Assembly (NCBI GenBank): GCA_019414665.1
Contig: DXLO01000007.1
Coordinates: 1-64,000, forward strand
Source of the DNA: Bacteroides sp.
Lineage (GTDB): Bacteria > Bacteroidota > Bacteroidia > Bacteroidales > Bacteroidaceae
Reading direction: 5' to 3'
DNA: 64,000 bases
Shown: positions 51,243 to 62,055 of the stretch, piece after piece
How positions within the stretch are numbered: position 1 is the stretch's first letter
Layout of the letters: each line of letters starts with the position of its first letter
Translations under genes and position numbers: made by a program
The notes under the pieces: generated by a model
What the model saw: only the letters and a program-made list of their open reading frames with translations
The model's database searches: none
Told to the model about the DNA's origin: nothing

Positions 51243-53708
51243 TTATAATCCTCTTGTCACAACGTAATCTTTTCCGGCTTCTGTTGCCAGATCATACTCA
51301 TAGACTCTCGGAATAACCGGATATTGCGGATTGATTTCCTTCGATACCAAAGGCTCTTTAATGGCAGCCTGGCGGAACAGTGGATTAGGATTTGTTCCCG
51401 ATGCCGGCTTCAGCCCCTCTCCTTTCAATGGAACATACGAACGCAGACGCAGGTTTCCTCCTATGCGGGAGTGAATCTTAGCAGTGTCCAACTGTACGCC
51501 ATTCCAGTCCATATCGACAACAAATCCTCCGTGGGCAACCAATCCTTTGACTTTACCTTCCTCCCATTTGTCGGGTAAAGCCGGAAGCAAATGCACTGCT
51601 CCGTCGTGACTCTGAAGCAACATTTCTGCAACTCCAGCCGTAAATCCGAAATTTCCGTCTATCTGGAAAGGAGGATGCGCGTCAAACAAGTTAGGATACG
51701 TACGTCCTTCAGGATATTCTTCTTTTACCTCGTCATTGGGCAGCAGAACCAGCAAATTGGAAATCATCTTATAAGCATGATTGCCGTCGAGCAGGCGTGC
51801 CCACAGATTAATCTTCCATCCGATAGACCATCCGGTAGCCTTATCACCACGTTGCAGCAAGGTGTTTTTTACAGCCTGAAAAAGCTGTGGATGAGTAAAC
51901 GGAGAAATCTGATTGCTGGGGAACAATCCGTATGCATGCGATACGTGGCGGTGTCCGTCTTTCGGATCGTCCAGATCTTCCAGCCATTCCTGCAACTGAT
52001 TGTAACGCCCTATCTGCATAGGAGCCATTTCGGAAAGCAAGGTTCTCAACGAATCTCTGTAAGCAGCCGAAAGTTCCAGAATTTCAGAAGCAGCCAGTGT
52101 ATTGCTCAATACATCGAAAATAATCTGATTATCCATCGTACAGCCCGATACGATAGTAGAAGCTTTCTTGGTGTCTTCACCCTTCGGACCATGCTCGGGC
52201 GACATGGAAGGAGCTGTAACTTTCCATCCATATTTCGGATGAGGAATCATATACCCCAAGAAGAAATCGGCGGCTCCTTTCATTGCCGGATAAGATTTTC
52301 TCAGGAAATCTTTATCGCCGGTATACAGATAATGCTGCCATAAGTGAGTAGTCAGCCAGGCTCCTCCTACCGGCCATGTTCCGTAGAAAGCTTTGTCTAC
52401 CGGACCAGTGACACGCCAGATATCAGTATTGTGATGTGCCACCCATCCGTTGCAACCATACATCGTACGTGCGGTTTCACGTCCGGTTACAGATAAATCC
52501 TGAACCAGACCGAACAAAGGTTCATGGGTTTCCGACAGATTGGTAACCTCTGCCGGCCAGTAATTCATTTCGGTATTGATATTGATGGTATACTTTCCAT
52601 CCCACGGAGCATTCAACTGATGATTCCAGATGCCTTGCAAATTGGCAGGCTGTCCTCCCGGCTGTGAAGAAGAAATCAGCAGGTAACGGCCATACTGGAA
52701 CATCAAAGCTGCAAGTGTCGGATCATTTCCCTGACTGAAACCGGCAATACGCTTTACCGTTTCCTGTCTGGCTGTTTTAGTATTTTCTCCTCCTAGCGAA
52801 AGCGAAACACGATTGAACTGCGACTGATAATAGTCGGTATGTGCTTTCAGCGCTTCGGAATACTCTTTTTTCATTGCACCAGCCAGCAAAGCAGAAGCTT
52901 TCTTGCTTTCATTTCCCTTTACATTATGATAATTGACGAAATTGGTTGCAGCAGCGATATACAAGGTAGCCGCAGTCGCATGCTCAACAGAAATATATTT
53001 ATCCGTCAGACTGACCTTACCGCCTTCTGCTATCACCTGACTCTGAGTTTCAACTTCGATTACTCCTTTCACACCTTCATGGTCTCCACCCTTGCCGCGA
53101 AGAACCAGCTTTTTCCCCTGCTTTCTTACCGTACTTTGCAGCGGAGAATCATAGCTTACCTTAAAATTCAATTCACCTGGTTTATCGGTCGTGAAACGGA
53201 CAATGATTACCCGATCGGGAAAAGAGGCAAAAACCTCACGCTGAAAGTTCACTCCGTCTACCTGATAACGGGTTGTCGCCACGGCTCTTTCCAGATTAAG
53301 GTCACGATAATAATTCTTAGCTTTTTCATGGCCCGGCGCTTCAATAATCAAGCTTCCGATTGTCTGATAAGGCATACCGTTGCGCCCCGTATAAAACGTC
53401 TGGTCAATCAGATTCTGGGCGTCCATTGTCTTTCCGGAGAAAATCAGGTTACGTACTTCAGCCAGACTTTCGAGCGCTTTCGGATTGTCATTCCGATACG
53501 GTCCTCCTCCCCAAAGCGTTTCTTCATTCAACTGCAATTCTTCGCGCGATGTTCCTCCATAAACCATCGCTCCCATCGATGAGTTTCCTACGGGCAGTGC
53601 CTCTACCCATGTTTTTGCCGGTTGCTGATACCACAGCTTCAAATTTTGTGCGTGTGCCGAGAGCATCATCCAAACACATGCTCCCACTAATAACAAATGT
53701 TTTTTCAT
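51243..53708 (-). CDS. GH95 family alpha-L-fucosidase (probable alpha-1,2)
   Basis: An 821-residue secreted glycosidase from the ATG at 53708, which begins a signal peptide ([20 protein letters not shown]). The N-terminal beta domain is about 21-270 ([27 protein letters not shown]), followed by an (alpha/alpha)6 barrel. Family active-site residues are in place: [10 protein letters not shown] (Asn376, Asn378), APSMSPEHG with the probable general acid Glu505, and [12 protein letters not shown] with Asp684. GH95 members mostly remove alpha-1,2-linked fucose from host glycans; a few act on L-galactose. It stands alone with its own promoter (53738-53745). Confidence 0.9.
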   Translation of the reverse strand: MKKHLLLVGACVWMMLSAHAQNLKLWYQQPAKTWVEALPVGNSSMGAMVYGGTSREELQLNEETLWGGGPYRNDNPKALESLAEVRNLIFSGKTMDAQNLIDQTFYTGRNGMPYQTIGSLIIEAPGHEKAKNYYRDLNLERAVATTRYQVDGVNFQREVFASFPDRVIIVRFTTDKPGELNFKVSYDSPLQSTVRKQGKKLVLRGKGGDHEGVKGVIEVETQSQVIAEGGKVSLTDKYISVEHATAATLYIAAATNFVNYHNVKGNESKKASALLAGAMKKEYSEALKAHTDYYQSQFNRVSLSLGGENTKTARQETVKRIAGFSQGNDPTLAALMFQYGRYLLISSSQPGGQPANLQGIWNHQLNAPWDGKYTININTEMNYWPAEVTNLSETHEPLFGLVQDLSVTGRETARTMYGCNGWVAHHNTDIWRVTGPVDKAFYGTWPVGGAWLTTHLWQHYLYTGDKDFLRKSYPAMKGAADFFLGYMIPHPKYGWKVTAPSMSPEHGPKGEDTKKASTIVSGCTMDNQIIFDVLSNTLAASEILELSAAYRDSLRTLLSEMAPMQIGRYNQLQEWLEDLDDPKDGHRHVSHAYGLFPSNQISPFTHPQLFQAVKNTLLQRGDKATGWSIGWKINLWARLLDGNHAYKMISNLLVLLPNDEVKEEYPEGRTYPNLFDAHPPFQIDGNFGFTAGVAEMLLQSHDGAVHLLPALPDKWEEGKVKGLVAHGGFVVDMDWNGVQLDTAKIHSRIGGNLRLRSYVPLKGEGLKPASGTNPNPLFRQAAIKEPLVSKEINPQYPVIPRVYEYDLATEAGKDYVVTRGL

Positions 53709-53737
53709 ATAAGGTTTACTTATTGTATTTACGACGA

Positions 53738-53745
53738 CAAAGATA
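53738..53745 (-). promoter_or_regulatory. GH95 fucosidase promoter (-7 box)
   Basis: Minus-strand TATCTTTG, 30 nt before the ATG. It lies inside the longest possible reading frame and so supports the start at 53708. Confidence 0.45.
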
Positions 53746-53805
53746 ACTAAAAGAGAAATAGCATCCAACGGTTCAAAATATTTTATTCCGAAAACAGAAA
53801 ATACA

Positions 53806-53856
53806 ATAAAAAAGCTGTCCGGATTTCCGTTTTCAATACGCAAATCCAGACAGCTT
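53806..53856 (-). terminator. Terminator of the acn-icd-gltA operon
   Basis: AAGCTGTCCGGATTT (53811-53825) pairs with AAATCCAGACAGCTT (53842-53856), one mismatch; six to seven T follow on the minus strand. Confidence 0.75.
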
Positions 53857-53879
53857 CTCTAATCTCTTTAAAAGAAATT

Positions 53880-55220
53880 CTATCTCTCTACAATCGGAGT
53901 ATATGCTACTTCATCGAGTACATTCTTATATGCCGGACGAATAATTCGTCTTCCTTCGAAGTTCAGTTCCTCAATGCGGTGTGCCGTCCATCCCACAATA
54001 CGTGCCATGGCAAAGAGCGGCGTATAAATTTCCATCGGAAGTCCCATCATTTCATAAATGAATCCCGAATAGAAGTCAACATTCGAGCAAACCTGCTTTT
54101 TCGTTCCCTTCACCTTCTTGAAACATTCTATGGCACGCTGTTCCAGCAGTTCGAGGAAAGCAAATTCCTTTTCGCATCCCTTTTCGGCTACCAGTTCACT
54201 TGCCAGCTCCTTCAGAAGCACTGCACGAGGATCGGAAATGGTATATACAGCATGTCCGATACCATAAATCAGTCCGCTTCCGTCGTATGCCTCTTTCCGT
54301 AACATACGCATCAGATATGTATCTATTTCGTCCACATTGGTCCAGTCGGAAATAACCTCCTTCAAGTGGTGGAACATCTTTACTACCTGTATATTAGCAC
54401 CTCCATGCAGCGGACCCTTCAACGATCCGATACCTGCCGCTATGCTGGAATAAGTATCTGTACGGGTAGAACTGGTAACACGTACCGTAAATGTTGAGTT
54501 GTTACCACCACCGTGTTCTGCCTGAAGTACCAACAGCAGGTCGAGCATACGAGCCTCCAGCGGTGTATAGTCTTTCTTTATCATATAGAGAAAGTTCTCG
54601 GCAATCGAGAGATTCTCATGCGGATGGCGGATATGCAGCGAACGTCCGTGAATACTATGACGGTAAATGCTGTACGCATAGGCTATGATGGTAGGGAACT
54701 TCGATATCAGCTCGATGGACTGGCGCATCAGGTTATCGCGTGAAATATCGTCCGGATTCGGGTCGAACGTATACATCTCGAGCACACTGCGCGCCAGAAT
54801 GTTCATGATATTCTGACCCTCCAGGTCGATGATATTCATGGTCGTCTTCTTGTCGAGTGGCATATTGTCGTTTATCAGCTCTTTGAAAGCAGCCAGTTGT
54901 TCACTGTCGGGGAGTTCTCCCGAAAGCAGCAGATAGGCAACTTCCTCGAATCCAAAACGTTTTTCCTTCAACAATGCATGGGCGATGTCATCCAAATCGT
55001 ATCCTCTATAGAACAACTTTCCGGGAATAGGTTTCAAACCCTCTTCAGTACGCTCATAACCTACAACGTTACCAATCTTAGTCAGTCCTACAAGAACACC
55101 TGTGCCGTCTTCATTACGCAGACCACGCTTCACATTATATTTCGTGAAAAGCTCATTATCAATCCGGCATGCCTGTTTGGCACATTCCGAAAGTTTATAT
55201 ACGATATATTCTTTTTTCAT
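53880..55220 (-). CDS. gltA: Citrate synthase
   Basis: It condenses acetyl-CoA and oxaloacetate to citrate. The 446-residue protein has the three catalytic positions: LHGGANIQVV (His), GIGHAVYTISDPRA (His and the citrate-binding Arg), and SNVDFYSGFIYE (Asp). NNSTFTVRVTSSTRTDTYSS matches the Bacteroides/archaeal-like variant. It is last gene in the aconitase-isocitrate dehydrogenase-citrate synthase operon, 18 bp after icd. The three enzymes together lead from acetyl-CoA to 2-oxoglutarate, giving glutamate precursor and reducing power in an anaerobe. Confidence 0.96.
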   Translation of the reverse strand: MKKEYIVYKLSECAKQACRIDNELFTKYNVKRGLRNEDGTGVLVGLTKIGNVVGYERTEEGLKPIPGKLFYRGYDLDDIAHALLKEKRFGFEEVAYLLLSGELPDSEQLAAFKELINDNMPLDKKTTMNIIDLEGQNIMNILARSVLEMYTFDPNPDDISRDNLMRQSIELISKFPTIIAYAYSIYRHSIHGRSLHIRHPHENLSIAENFLYMIKKDYTPLEARMLDLLLVLQAEHGGGNNSTFTVRVTSSTRTDTYSSIAAGIGSLKGPLHGGANIQVVKMFHHLKEVISDWTNVDEIDTYLMRMLRKEAYDGSGLIYGIGHAVYTISDPRAVLLKELASELVAEKGCEKEFAFLELLEQRAIECFKKVKGTKKQVCSNVDFYSGFIYEMMGLPMEIYTPLFAMARIVGWTAHRIEELNFEGRRIIRPAYKNVLDEVAYTPIVER

Positions 55221-55238
55221 TCTGATACGTTCTTTTGA

Positions 55239-56498
55239 TTATAATGACTCTATTACACGCTGTCCGAACTCTTTCGTAGCCAAAGCTTTTCCGTCGGGCA
55301 TGAAACGAGCCAGATCGACCGTTGCCTCTCCTGCTCCGAACAATTGTTCCAATGCATTTGTGATGAGTAAAGCAGCCTCTTTCCATCCCAGATACTCCAG
55401 CATCATGACAGACGACAGCAATAACGAACAAGGATTAACTACATTCTTTCCGGCAATATCAGGAGCCGTACCGTGCGTTGCCTCAAAAATAGCATGTCCT
55501 GTCAGGTAATTGATATTGGCCCCCGGAGCGATTCCGATACCTCCTACCATAGCAGCCAGCTGGTCGGAAACATAATCTCCGTTCAGATTCAACGTTGCAA
55601 TAACCGAATATTCTTCCGGGATAAGCAAGGTATTCTGCAAGAAGGCATCAGCAATACAGTCCTTAATAATAACTTTTCCTGTATTCATAGCCTCAGCCAG
55701 TGCAGCCTTTGCCGATTCTTCACCCAGATCCTTCTTCAACTGGTTATACTGGTTCATCGTAAATATACGGCCGGCAAACTCTGTTTCTGCCACTTCATAC
55801 CCCCAACGCTTGAATCCTCCTTCGGTAAATTTCATAATATTTCCCTTGTGTACCAGTGTAACCGAAGGCAATTTGTGCTGCAATGCGTACAAGATAGCTG
55901 CACGCACCAGACGTTTCGTGCCTTCTACTGATACAGGCTTTACTCCGAACGAAGAAGTTTCGGGGAAACGTACTTTCTTTACCCCCATCTCATCACGCAG
56001 AAAAGCATAAAACTTCTGTGCTTCGGAAGTACCCTGCTCCCATTCGATACCGGCATAAATATCTTCTGTATTTTCTCGGAAGATGTGCATATCCACTTTT
56101 TGAGGTTCTTTAACCGGAGAAACTACTCCACGGAACCAGCGTACCGGACGCAGGCAAACATACAAATCGAGTGTCTGACGCAAAGCAACATTCAGCGAAC
56201 GAATACCTCCTCCTACCGGTGTAGTAAGAGGGCCTTTAATACCTATCAAATACTCACGGAAAGCATCCATAGTCGCTTCGGGCAGCCATTCTCCAGTCTG
56301 TTCGAAAGCTTTTCCTCCAGCCAGAACTTCTTTCCATTCGATAGAGCGTTTTCCACTATAAGCCAACTTTACAGCTTCGTTTACTATTTGCTGACATACG
56401 GGAGTAATCTCTGCTCCCACTCCGTCACCTTCTATAAAAGGGACAGTTACACAGTCGGGCACAACCAACCGACCGTCTTGCATATATACCTTACTCAT
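55239..56498 (-). CDS. icd: Isocitrate dehydrogenase, coenzyme site NAD-like
   Basis: It oxidatively decarboxylates isocitrate to 2-oxoglutarate. The 419-residue protein aligns along its length with the E. coli-type enzyme (416 residues): [25 protein letters not shown] (Ser101, the regulatory serine position), [12 protein letters not shown] and VHKGNIMKF. In the coenzyme pocket the motif is [11 protein letters not shown], with Asp346-Ile347 where NADP enzymes have Lys-Tyr. Val394 replaces the third NADP-contacting Tyr; Arg398 is kept. Asp/Ile at these positions is known to favour NAD, so the usual NADP label may be wrong. It begins 7 bp after the aconitase stop. Confidence 0.94.
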   Translation of the reverse strand: MSKVYMQDGRLVVPDCVTVPFIEGDGVGAEITPVCQQIVNEAVKLAYSGKRSIEWKEVLAGGKAFEQTGEWLPEATMDAFREYLIGIKGPLTTPVGGGIRSLNVALRQTLDLYVCLRPVRWFRGVVSPVKEPQKVDMHIFRENTEDIYAGIEWEQGTSEAQKFYAFLRDEMGVKKVRFPETSSFGVKPVSVEGTKRLVRAAILYALQHKLPSVTLVHKGNIMKFTEGGFKRWGYEVAETEFAGRIFTMNQYNQLKKDLGEESAKAALAEAMNTGKVIIKDCIADAFLQNTLLIPEEYSVIATLNLNGDYVSDQLAAMVGGIGIAPGANINYLTGHAIFEATHGTAPDIAGKNVVNPCSLLLSSVMMLEYLGWKEAALLITNALEQLFGAGEATVDLARFMPDGKALATKEFGQRVIESL

Positions 56499-56505
56499 AA
56501 TCTTT

Positions 56506-58764
56506 TTATTGTTTTCTGAATGTATTCAGGGCACACCCTGCCTTAAACCAACCTATCTGCATTTCGTTGTATGTATGTGATGCCAAGAACATATCTTCTG
56601 TTCCGTTTTCATGTTTTACGATTACCTGCAACGGCTTTCCCGGAGCAAAGCTATCCAACCCTACAATTGAGATGCAATCGTGTTCCTGTATCTTGTCGTA
56701 ATCATCTTTATTCATAAAGGTAAGCGCCAGCATACCTTGTTTTTTCAAATTCGTTTCGTGAATACGGGCAAAGCTCTTAGCAAGAATCACACGTACATTC
56801 AGGAATCGAGGTTCCATGGCCGCATGTTCACGGCTCGAACCTTCTCCGTAGTTTTCCTCTGCCACTACAATAGAAGGAATACCTTTTGCCTTATATTGCT
56901 TTGCCACAGCCGATACAGCCTCATAATCACCAGTCAGTCTGTTCCATACACTATTGGTCTTGCCATTGAATGCGTTTACAGCCCCCATCAGCATATTATC
57001 GGAAATATTTTCCAAGTGTCCACGGAAACGGAGCCACGGTCCTGCCATCGAAATATGATCAGTAGTACATTTACCCTGTGTCTTGATCAGCAACGGCATA
57101 TCTGTCAGATCCTTTCCATCCCATGCTGCAAAAGGAGCCAGTTTCTGTAAACGTTTAGAATCGGGAGCGATAGAAACTTCCAGATTCTTTCCGTCGGCAG
57201 CCGGAGCTACATATCCGTTGTCGTCTACCGTGAATCCTTTATCCGGCAAGGTTTCTCCTGCCGGAGCATCGAGCTTGACCTGCTCACCTCTTTCATTTGT
57301 CAATGTATCAGTCAGCGGATTGAAACATAAATCTCCTGCAATAGCCAGCGCCATAGCTAACTCAGGCGAAGCGACAAAAGCATGCGTATTGGGATTGCCG
57401 TCGGCACGCTTGGCAAAATTACGGTTAAACGAAGTCACGATAGAATTGGCACGCTGCGGATCGTCAGTTACACGCTTCCACTGTCCGATGCACGGACCAC
57501 AAGCGTTTGTCATAATCACTCCTCCTACCGCTTCAAAATCGGCTATCATTCCATCACGCTTTGTCGTACAGTAAACCTGCTCCGAACCTGGATTTATAAT
57601 TAACTGGGCAGTCATTTTCAACCCTTTTGCCTTCACCTGACGGGCCAATGAAGCCGCACGAGTCAAGTCTTGATACGAAGAGTTTGTACACGAACCAATC
57701 AACCCCACTTCCATCCGTTGCGGATAACCGTTTGTCCGCACCTTTTCTGCAAATTCCGATATCGGACATGCTGCATCGGGTGTAAACGGACCATTGATAT
57801 ATGGCTCCAATGTAGACAAATCTATATCAATAACTTTATCATAATATACTTCCGGATTAGCCTCTACCTCTGCGTCAGCTTTCAGATACAAAGCATTGCC
57901 CGAAGCCATTGCAGCCACCTCCTTACGTCCCGTAGCACACAGATATTTCTCCATTTCCGCATCATAAGGGAATATGGAAGTTGTAGCTCCTACTTCAGCG
58001 CCCATATTACAAATGGTCGCTTTACCGGTAGCAGACAGTGAAGCCGTTCCTTCTCCAAAATATTCGATAATGGCATTGGTAGCTCCTTTTACAGTAAGCA
58101 TACCCGCCAGCTTTAATATTACATCTTTGGGCGAGGCCCAGCCATTAAGCTTACCTTTCAGACGCACACCGATAATTTTAGGCATTTTCAGTTCCCATTC
58201 CATTCCGGTCATTACATCTACCGCATCAGCTCCTCCTACTCCGATGGCAATCATTCCTAAACCGCCGGCATTGGGAGTATGAGAATCTGTTCCTACAATC
58301 ATTCCGCCCGGGAACGCATAGTTCTCTAATACAACCTGATGAATGATACCAGCTCCCGGTTTCCAAAAACCGATGTTATATTTAGAGGCAACACTCTTCA
58401 GAAAGTCATATACCTCCTTATTTGTCTCTTCAGCTACAGGTAAGTCTTCTTTAAATCCCCGATATGCCTGTATCAAATGGTCACAGTGTACCGTAGCCGG
58501 AACAGCAGCACTTTCTTTCCCTGAATTCATAAATTGCAGCAACGCCATCTGAGCCGTAGCATCTTGCATAGCTACTCTGTCAGGACGGAAATTTACATAA
58601 TCCTCACCACGGCGAAAAGAAGCAACTGTATCTGCATTATATAAGTGTGCATATAATATTTTTTCTGCCAATGTCATGGCTTTACCTAATTTCATTCGCG
58701 CTGCATCCACATGTACTGCATACGATGCATAAAAGCGTTTCAGCATCTCAATATCGTAAACCAT
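56506..58764 (-). CDS. acnA: Aconitate hydratase
   Basis: It interconverts citrate and isocitrate through aconitate with a 4Fe-4S cluster. The 752-residue length matches the mitochondrial-type enzyme. Cluster cysteines are in [13 protein letters not shown] (one) and [11 protein letters not shown] (two). [19 protein letters not shown] and the C-terminal swivel domain motif [18 protein letters not shown] are present. It is first gene of the TCA operon; the promoter box at 58803-58810 is 39 nt upstream. The symbol follows general usage; in Bacteroides it is often simply annotated aconitase. Confidence 0.95.
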   Translation of the reverse strand: MVYDIEMLKRFYASYAVHVDAARMKLGKAMTLAEKILYAHLYNADTVASFRRGEDYVNFRPDRVAMQDATAQMALLQFMNSGKESAAVPATVHCDHLIQAYRGFKEDLPVAEETNKEVYDFLKSVASKYNIGFWKPGAGIIHQVVLENYAFPGGMIVGTDSHTPNAGGLGMIAIGVGGADAVDVMTGMEWELKMPKIIGVRLKGKLNGWASPKDVILKLAGMLTVKGATNAIIEYFGEGTASLSATGKATICNMGAEVGATTSIFPYDAEMEKYLCATGRKEVAAMASGNALYLKADAEVEANPEVYYDKVIDIDLSTLEPYINGPFTPDAACPISEFAEKVRTNGYPQRMEVGLIGSCTNSSYQDLTRAASLARQVKAKGLKMTAQLIINPGSEQVYCTTKRDGMIADFEAVGGVIMTNACGPCIGQWKRVTDDPQRANSIVTSFNRNFAKRADGNPNTHAFVASPELAMALAIAGDLCFNPLTDTLTNERGEQVKLDAPAGETLPDKGFTVDDNGYVAPAADGKNLEVSIAPDSKRLQKLAPFAAWDGKDLTDMPLLIKTQGKCTTDHISMAGPWLRFRGHLENISDNMLMGAVNAFNGKTNSVWNRLTGDYEAVSAVAKQYKAKGIPSIVVAEENYGEGSSREHAAMEPRFLNVRVILAKSFARIHETNLKKQGMLALTFMNKDDYDKIQEHDCISIVGLDSFAPGKPLQVIVKHENGTEDMFLASHTYNEMQIGWFKAGCALNTFRKQ

Positions 58765-58802
58765 TCTGTTTTCCTTTCTTTTTTACCTTTTAAATAATGT
58801 CA

Positions 58803-58810
58803 CAAACATA
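58803..58810 (-). promoter_or_regulatory. acn-icd-gltA promoter (-7 box)
   Basis: Minus-strand TATGTTTG, 39 nt before the acn ATG. Confidence 0.4.
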
Positions 58811-59055
58811 TAGAAAATATTTTCAACAATCAATAAAAATTAAATAAATTAATTCATTTTGAAAGAAAATATCGCAATATTGCATAATTATAACATAAAG
58901 AAAGATTCTATTCTTTACAAAGTTCTTTATTTCTTCATTCAATTTACAGAAAAGAAAACAGGAGGTTTCATAAGATTATAAAAACGGAAACAACCTTACA
59001 TCGACAGTTCTGAAAAAATAAAATCAACGAACATATATACTTCATAGATTATCAC

Positions 59056-59063
59056 TATCTTTG
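59056..59063 (+). promoter_or_regulatory. ftsB-like gene promoter (-7 box)
   Basis: TATCTTTG, 25 nt before the ATG at 59088. Confidence 0.45.
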
Positions 59064-59087
59064 CCTGTAAATCATTAAGAACATCAT

Positions 59088-59411
59088 ATGAGCAAACTGA
59101 AAAAAGCATGGGAATATATCCGTCAGCATAAATACCTTATTACAATACTTGTCTTTTTGCTGATAATCGGTGTATTAGATGAAGAAAACAGTCTGATACA
59201 GCGCTTCTCACACTGGCGTGAAATCCAGACATTAAATACGGAAATAGAGCATTACCGTAAACAATATGAAAGGGACAGTCGCGAACTAAAAGAACTGACT
59301 TCAAATCCGGAGGAACTGGAAAAAGTTGCACGCGAAAAGTACTTGATGAAGAAAGAGAATGAAGATATTTATATTTTTGAAGAAGATTTGAAAAAGATCA
59401 AGGATGAGTAA
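59088..59411 (+). CDS. Septum formation initiator family protein (FtsB/DivIC-like)
   Basis: A 107-residue bitopic membrane protein: short basic cytoplasmic start, one membrane helix (about 19-34, ITILVFLLIIGVL), then a coiled coil (about 50-80, LNTEIEHYRKQYERDSRELK). The DivIC/FtsB signature follows, NPEELEKVAREKYLMKKENE. These proteins form the FtsQBL/DivIB-DivIC-FtsL bridge of the divisome. It overlaps the next gene by 8 nt, implying coupled translation. Confidence 0.9.
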   Translation: MSKLKKAWEYIRQHKYLITILVFLLIIGVLDEENSLIQRFSHWREIQTLNTEIEHYRKQYERDSRELKELTSNPEELEKVAREKYLMKKENEDIYIFEEDLKKIKDE

Positions 59412-59748
59412 ATACTATTCTGCTATAGCTACTGTAGGGGCAGTAGCACTACTGTTGGGAGCTGCACTGCAAATCACCCAACTGGCATGGGCTCCATACT
59501 TATATCTGATAGGAGCCATTATGTTTGCCTATGTACAAGTAATGAGCGGTTACGAAGGGAAAAACATCATTATCCGCCGCCTGCGCCGCCAGCAAATAAT
59601 CGGAGCAACTTTACTGGTTGTTGCCGGAGTAATGATGATTCTCTGGAAACGAAATGAATGGGTAGTATGTCTGACTATTGCTGCCGTACTGGAAATGTAC
59701 ACCGTATTCCGTATTCCTCAGGAAGAGGAAAAAGAAAAGAACAAATAA
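59404..59748 (+). CDS. Small membrane protein of unknown function
   Basis: A 114-residue protein with four predicted membrane helices (about 8-26, 30-46, 64-82, 85-103) and a charged, lysine-rich C-terminus (EEEKEKNK). I recognise no named family or motif. It overlaps the FtsB-like gene by 8 nt (its ATG lies within the last codons of that gene), so the two are translated together and a role at the envelope or division site is possible, though only by association. The hairpin at 59822-59862 ends the unit. Confidence 0.8.
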   Translation: MSKYYSAIATVGAVALLLGAALQITQLAWAPYLYLIGAIMFAYVQVMSGYEGKNIIIRRLRRQQIIGATLLVVAGVMMILWKRNEWVVCLTIAAVLEMYTVFRIPQEEEKEKNK

Positions 59749-59821
59749 TCCGGTTCAAGAGCATATACACAAAACAGAGTAAGTTTTTGATAGCACAGTA
59801 ACCGGTTACTATTAAAATATA

Positions 59822-59870
59822 AAAGCCATATCAAACTCAGTATCGAGTAATGATATGGCTTTATTTTATC
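59822..59870. terminator. Bidirectional terminator between the membrane protein gene and DPP11
   Basis: AAAGCCATATCA (59822-59833) pairs perfectly with TGATATGGCTTT (59851-59862), followed by ATTTTAT rightward. Confidence 0.75.
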
Positions 59871-59892
59871 ACCGTGATTTTATAAACATGAA

Positions 59893-62055
59893 TCAACGGA
59901 CAATGGTCAGTTCATCAATCAAATGCTTGGCTCCCGCATATTTATCGATGACAAACAACACATATCGAATGTCAACACAAGCAGCACGCTGCAACTGCGG
60001 ATTGTAAGCAATATCTCCTGTCAGTCCTTCATAGTTACGGTCGAAACCTACTCCAATCAATTCACCTTTTGAGTTGAACACCGGAGAGCCAGAGTTACCA
60101 CCCGTATTGTCAGTCGCTGTAACAAAACATACCGGCATACGTCCATCAGCCATAGCATATGGTCCGAAATCTTTCTTCTCGTACAACTCTTTCAGCTTAG
60201 GAGATACCACAAATTCAGGATTTTCCGGATCTTCTTTTTCCATTACTCCCTTCAATGTAGTATAGTACAGACATTCTTTGCCATCGGCTGGTTCATACGA
60301 ACCAATCTTACCATAAGTCAATCGCAAAGTAGAGTTGGCATCCGGATAAATAGCCTTTCCTTCCTTTTGCTTCAAGGCAAGCATACCTGCCACCCATGTC
60401 TTATGTGCACGGTTGTAAGCATTGGTTTCTGCCTTCATAGCCTCATCCGTAGCCTTATACCCTTCTTTTACAGATTTAGCATATTGCACCATCAGATCTT
60501 TCTTCAGTTTGTCAGCGCTCGGATTCTGCAAGAACGCAGCCAAAGCTTTAGAACTTCTAAAGATAGAACGATCGAAGCAAGCATCAACAAAAGCATCTGT
60601 ACTGCCAGCAAACTGTCCGTCTATTACTTTAAAAATACTGATACGTTGTCCGGCAGGAATCAGTTGCGCATATAAAGCAAGCAATTGTTTAGACACCTTA
60701 CGGTCGACTATCGTACTGTAATCCTTGTTAAAGAATTTCCTTCCCTGTTCCTGCAAAGCAGTAATGGCAGCCTTGATACCCTTCTTGTCATTCTTTTCCA
60801 AAGCTTCCAACAGCTTATCAGTATCAGGTATTTTAGAAAACTCTGTACCCAGCATCAAAGCTTCATAAATGGCCTGCTGATGATATACAGCGTCATGGCG
60901 TTTTGCAACAATCTGCTTGATACTTTCATAAGCCTGACGATAAGATTCATTTCCTGTTTCGTCGCCAAAAGCCAGAAGACGTTTCTGCTCATCTTTCTTA
61001 CGATCGAGTACCTTGAGCGATACAAGTCCTTCGTTCATACCGATGGCATTCTTCCAGTAATTGGCAGAAGAAGCATACTTGGCTGCATACTGGATGCGTG
61101 TCTTGGCATCTTTTGCCATTTCCTCACCCAACACACGCAGACGAACTCCGCGCACGGTATCACGCATAAAGTTGGTAGTCTGCATACGTTCCTCCACTTC
61201 ATCACTGATCATGTAACGCCAGTTACGTCCGGGGAATCCCATTACAAAAGTAAAATCACCTTCCTTAATGCCATTCATATTGATAGCAAGGTGCTTCTTG
61301 ACTTTCAAAGGAACATTGTCTGCCGCATAATTGGCTGGTTTACCATCTTTCGATGCATAAATACGGAAGATAGAAAAGTCACCACAATGACGCGGCCACA
61401 TCCAGTTATCCGTATCAGCTCCAAACTTTCCGATAGAAGAAGGAGGAGCACCTACCATACGAATATCCTTATATACTGTCTTTACAAACAGATAATATTT
61501 ATTAGCTCCGTAGAACGGTTTCAGTTCGAGAACAGCAAAATCGTCTGTCTTTATATTCTCTTTCTTGGCAAAACGTTTAGCCACAGTCGACAAGTATGAA
61601 GGAGAAAGATAATTCAATCCTTCAGGATCCTCATCCTTTTTTAACTGCTCCTGTACATAGTCGGTCACATCGAGGATGCGGTCGATAAACGTAATGGTCA
61701 GTCCTTCACAGGGAAGTTCCTGTTCACGGCTCATCGCCCAAAAACCATCCGTCAGATAATCGTGTTCCACAGCACTGTGCTGCTGAATATACTGATATCC
61801 GCAGTGATGATTGGTAAGCACCAGTCCCTCTGCAGAGATTACTTCGCCGGTACATCCTCCCCCAAAGTGTACAACAGCATCCTTCAGACTGATGCTGTCG
61901 GGACAATATACCTTATCTATACTGATATCCAAACCCAAATCCTGCATCACGGCAGCGTTCTGCTTCTTCAGGTCTGTCAGCATCCACATGCCCTCGTCGG
62001 CATATCCGGCGAGAGAGCATGCGGCAAGCATAGAAAATAATATGGTTTTCTTCAT
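59893..62055 (-). CDS. dpp11: S46 family dipeptidyl-peptidase, DPP11 type (Asp/Glu-specific)
   Basis: A 720-residue secreted or periplasmic serine peptidase that releases dipeptides from peptide N-termini. Signal peptide [19 protein letters not shown]. Catalytic triad: His in [15 protein letters not shown] (about 84), Asp226 in RHCGDFSIFR, and Ser655 in GNSGSPV. Eighteen residues after the serine is Arg673 (GFDRNYEG). In the characterised Porphyromonas enzyme Arg673 selects acidic P1 residues, so DPP11-type specificity is predicted. Its ATG overlaps the upstream S46 stop by one base (TAATG), implying reinitiation. Ends at the hairpin 59822-59862. Confidence 0.92.
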   Translation of the reverse strand: MKKTILFSMLAACSLAGYADEGMWMLTDLKKQNAAVMQDLGLDISIDKVYCPDSISLKDAVVHFGGGCTGEVISAEGLVLTNHHCGYQYIQQHSAVEHDYLTDGFWAMSREQELPCEGLTITFIDRILDVTDYVQEQLKKDEDPEGLNYLSPSYLSTVAKRFAKKENIKTDDFAVLELKPFYGANKYYLFVKTVYKDIRMVGAPPSSIGKFGADTDNWMWPRHCGDFSIFRIYASKDGKPANYAADNVPLKVKKHLAINMNGIKEGDFTFVMGFPGRNWRYMISDEVEERMQTTNFMRDTVRGVRLRVLGEEMAKDAKTRIQYAAKYASSANYWKNAIGMNEGLVSLKVLDRKKDEQKRLLAFGDETGNESYRQAYESIKQIVAKRHDAVYHQQAIYEALMLGTEFSKIPDTDKLLEALEKNDKKGIKAAITALQEQGRKFFNKDYSTIVDRKVSKQLLALYAQLIPAGQRISIFKVIDGQFAGSTDAFVDACFDRSIFRSSKALAAFLQNPSADKLKKDLMVQYAKSVKEGYKATDEAMKAETNAYNRAHKTWVAGMLALKQKEGKAIYPDANSTLRLTYGKIGSYEPADGKECLYYTTLKGVMEKEDPENPEFVVSPKLKELYEKKDFGPYAMADGRMPVCFVTATDNTGGNSGSPVFNSKGELIGVGFDRNYEGLTGDIAYNPQLQRAACVDIRYVLFVIDKYAGAKHLIDELTIVR

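Larger units (their letters stand above)
58765..59087 (+). other. Intergenic region between acn and the FtsB-like gene
   Basis: A 323-bp AT-rich divergent region with the two promoter boxes listed here and a 10-bp perfect palindrome GCAATATTGC (58874-58883). No gene seen. Confidence 0.6.

Noticed and set aside
53709..53843. N-terminal extension of the GH95 protein
   Set aside because: The extra 45 residues precede a clear signal peptide and contain the promoter box at 53738-53745.
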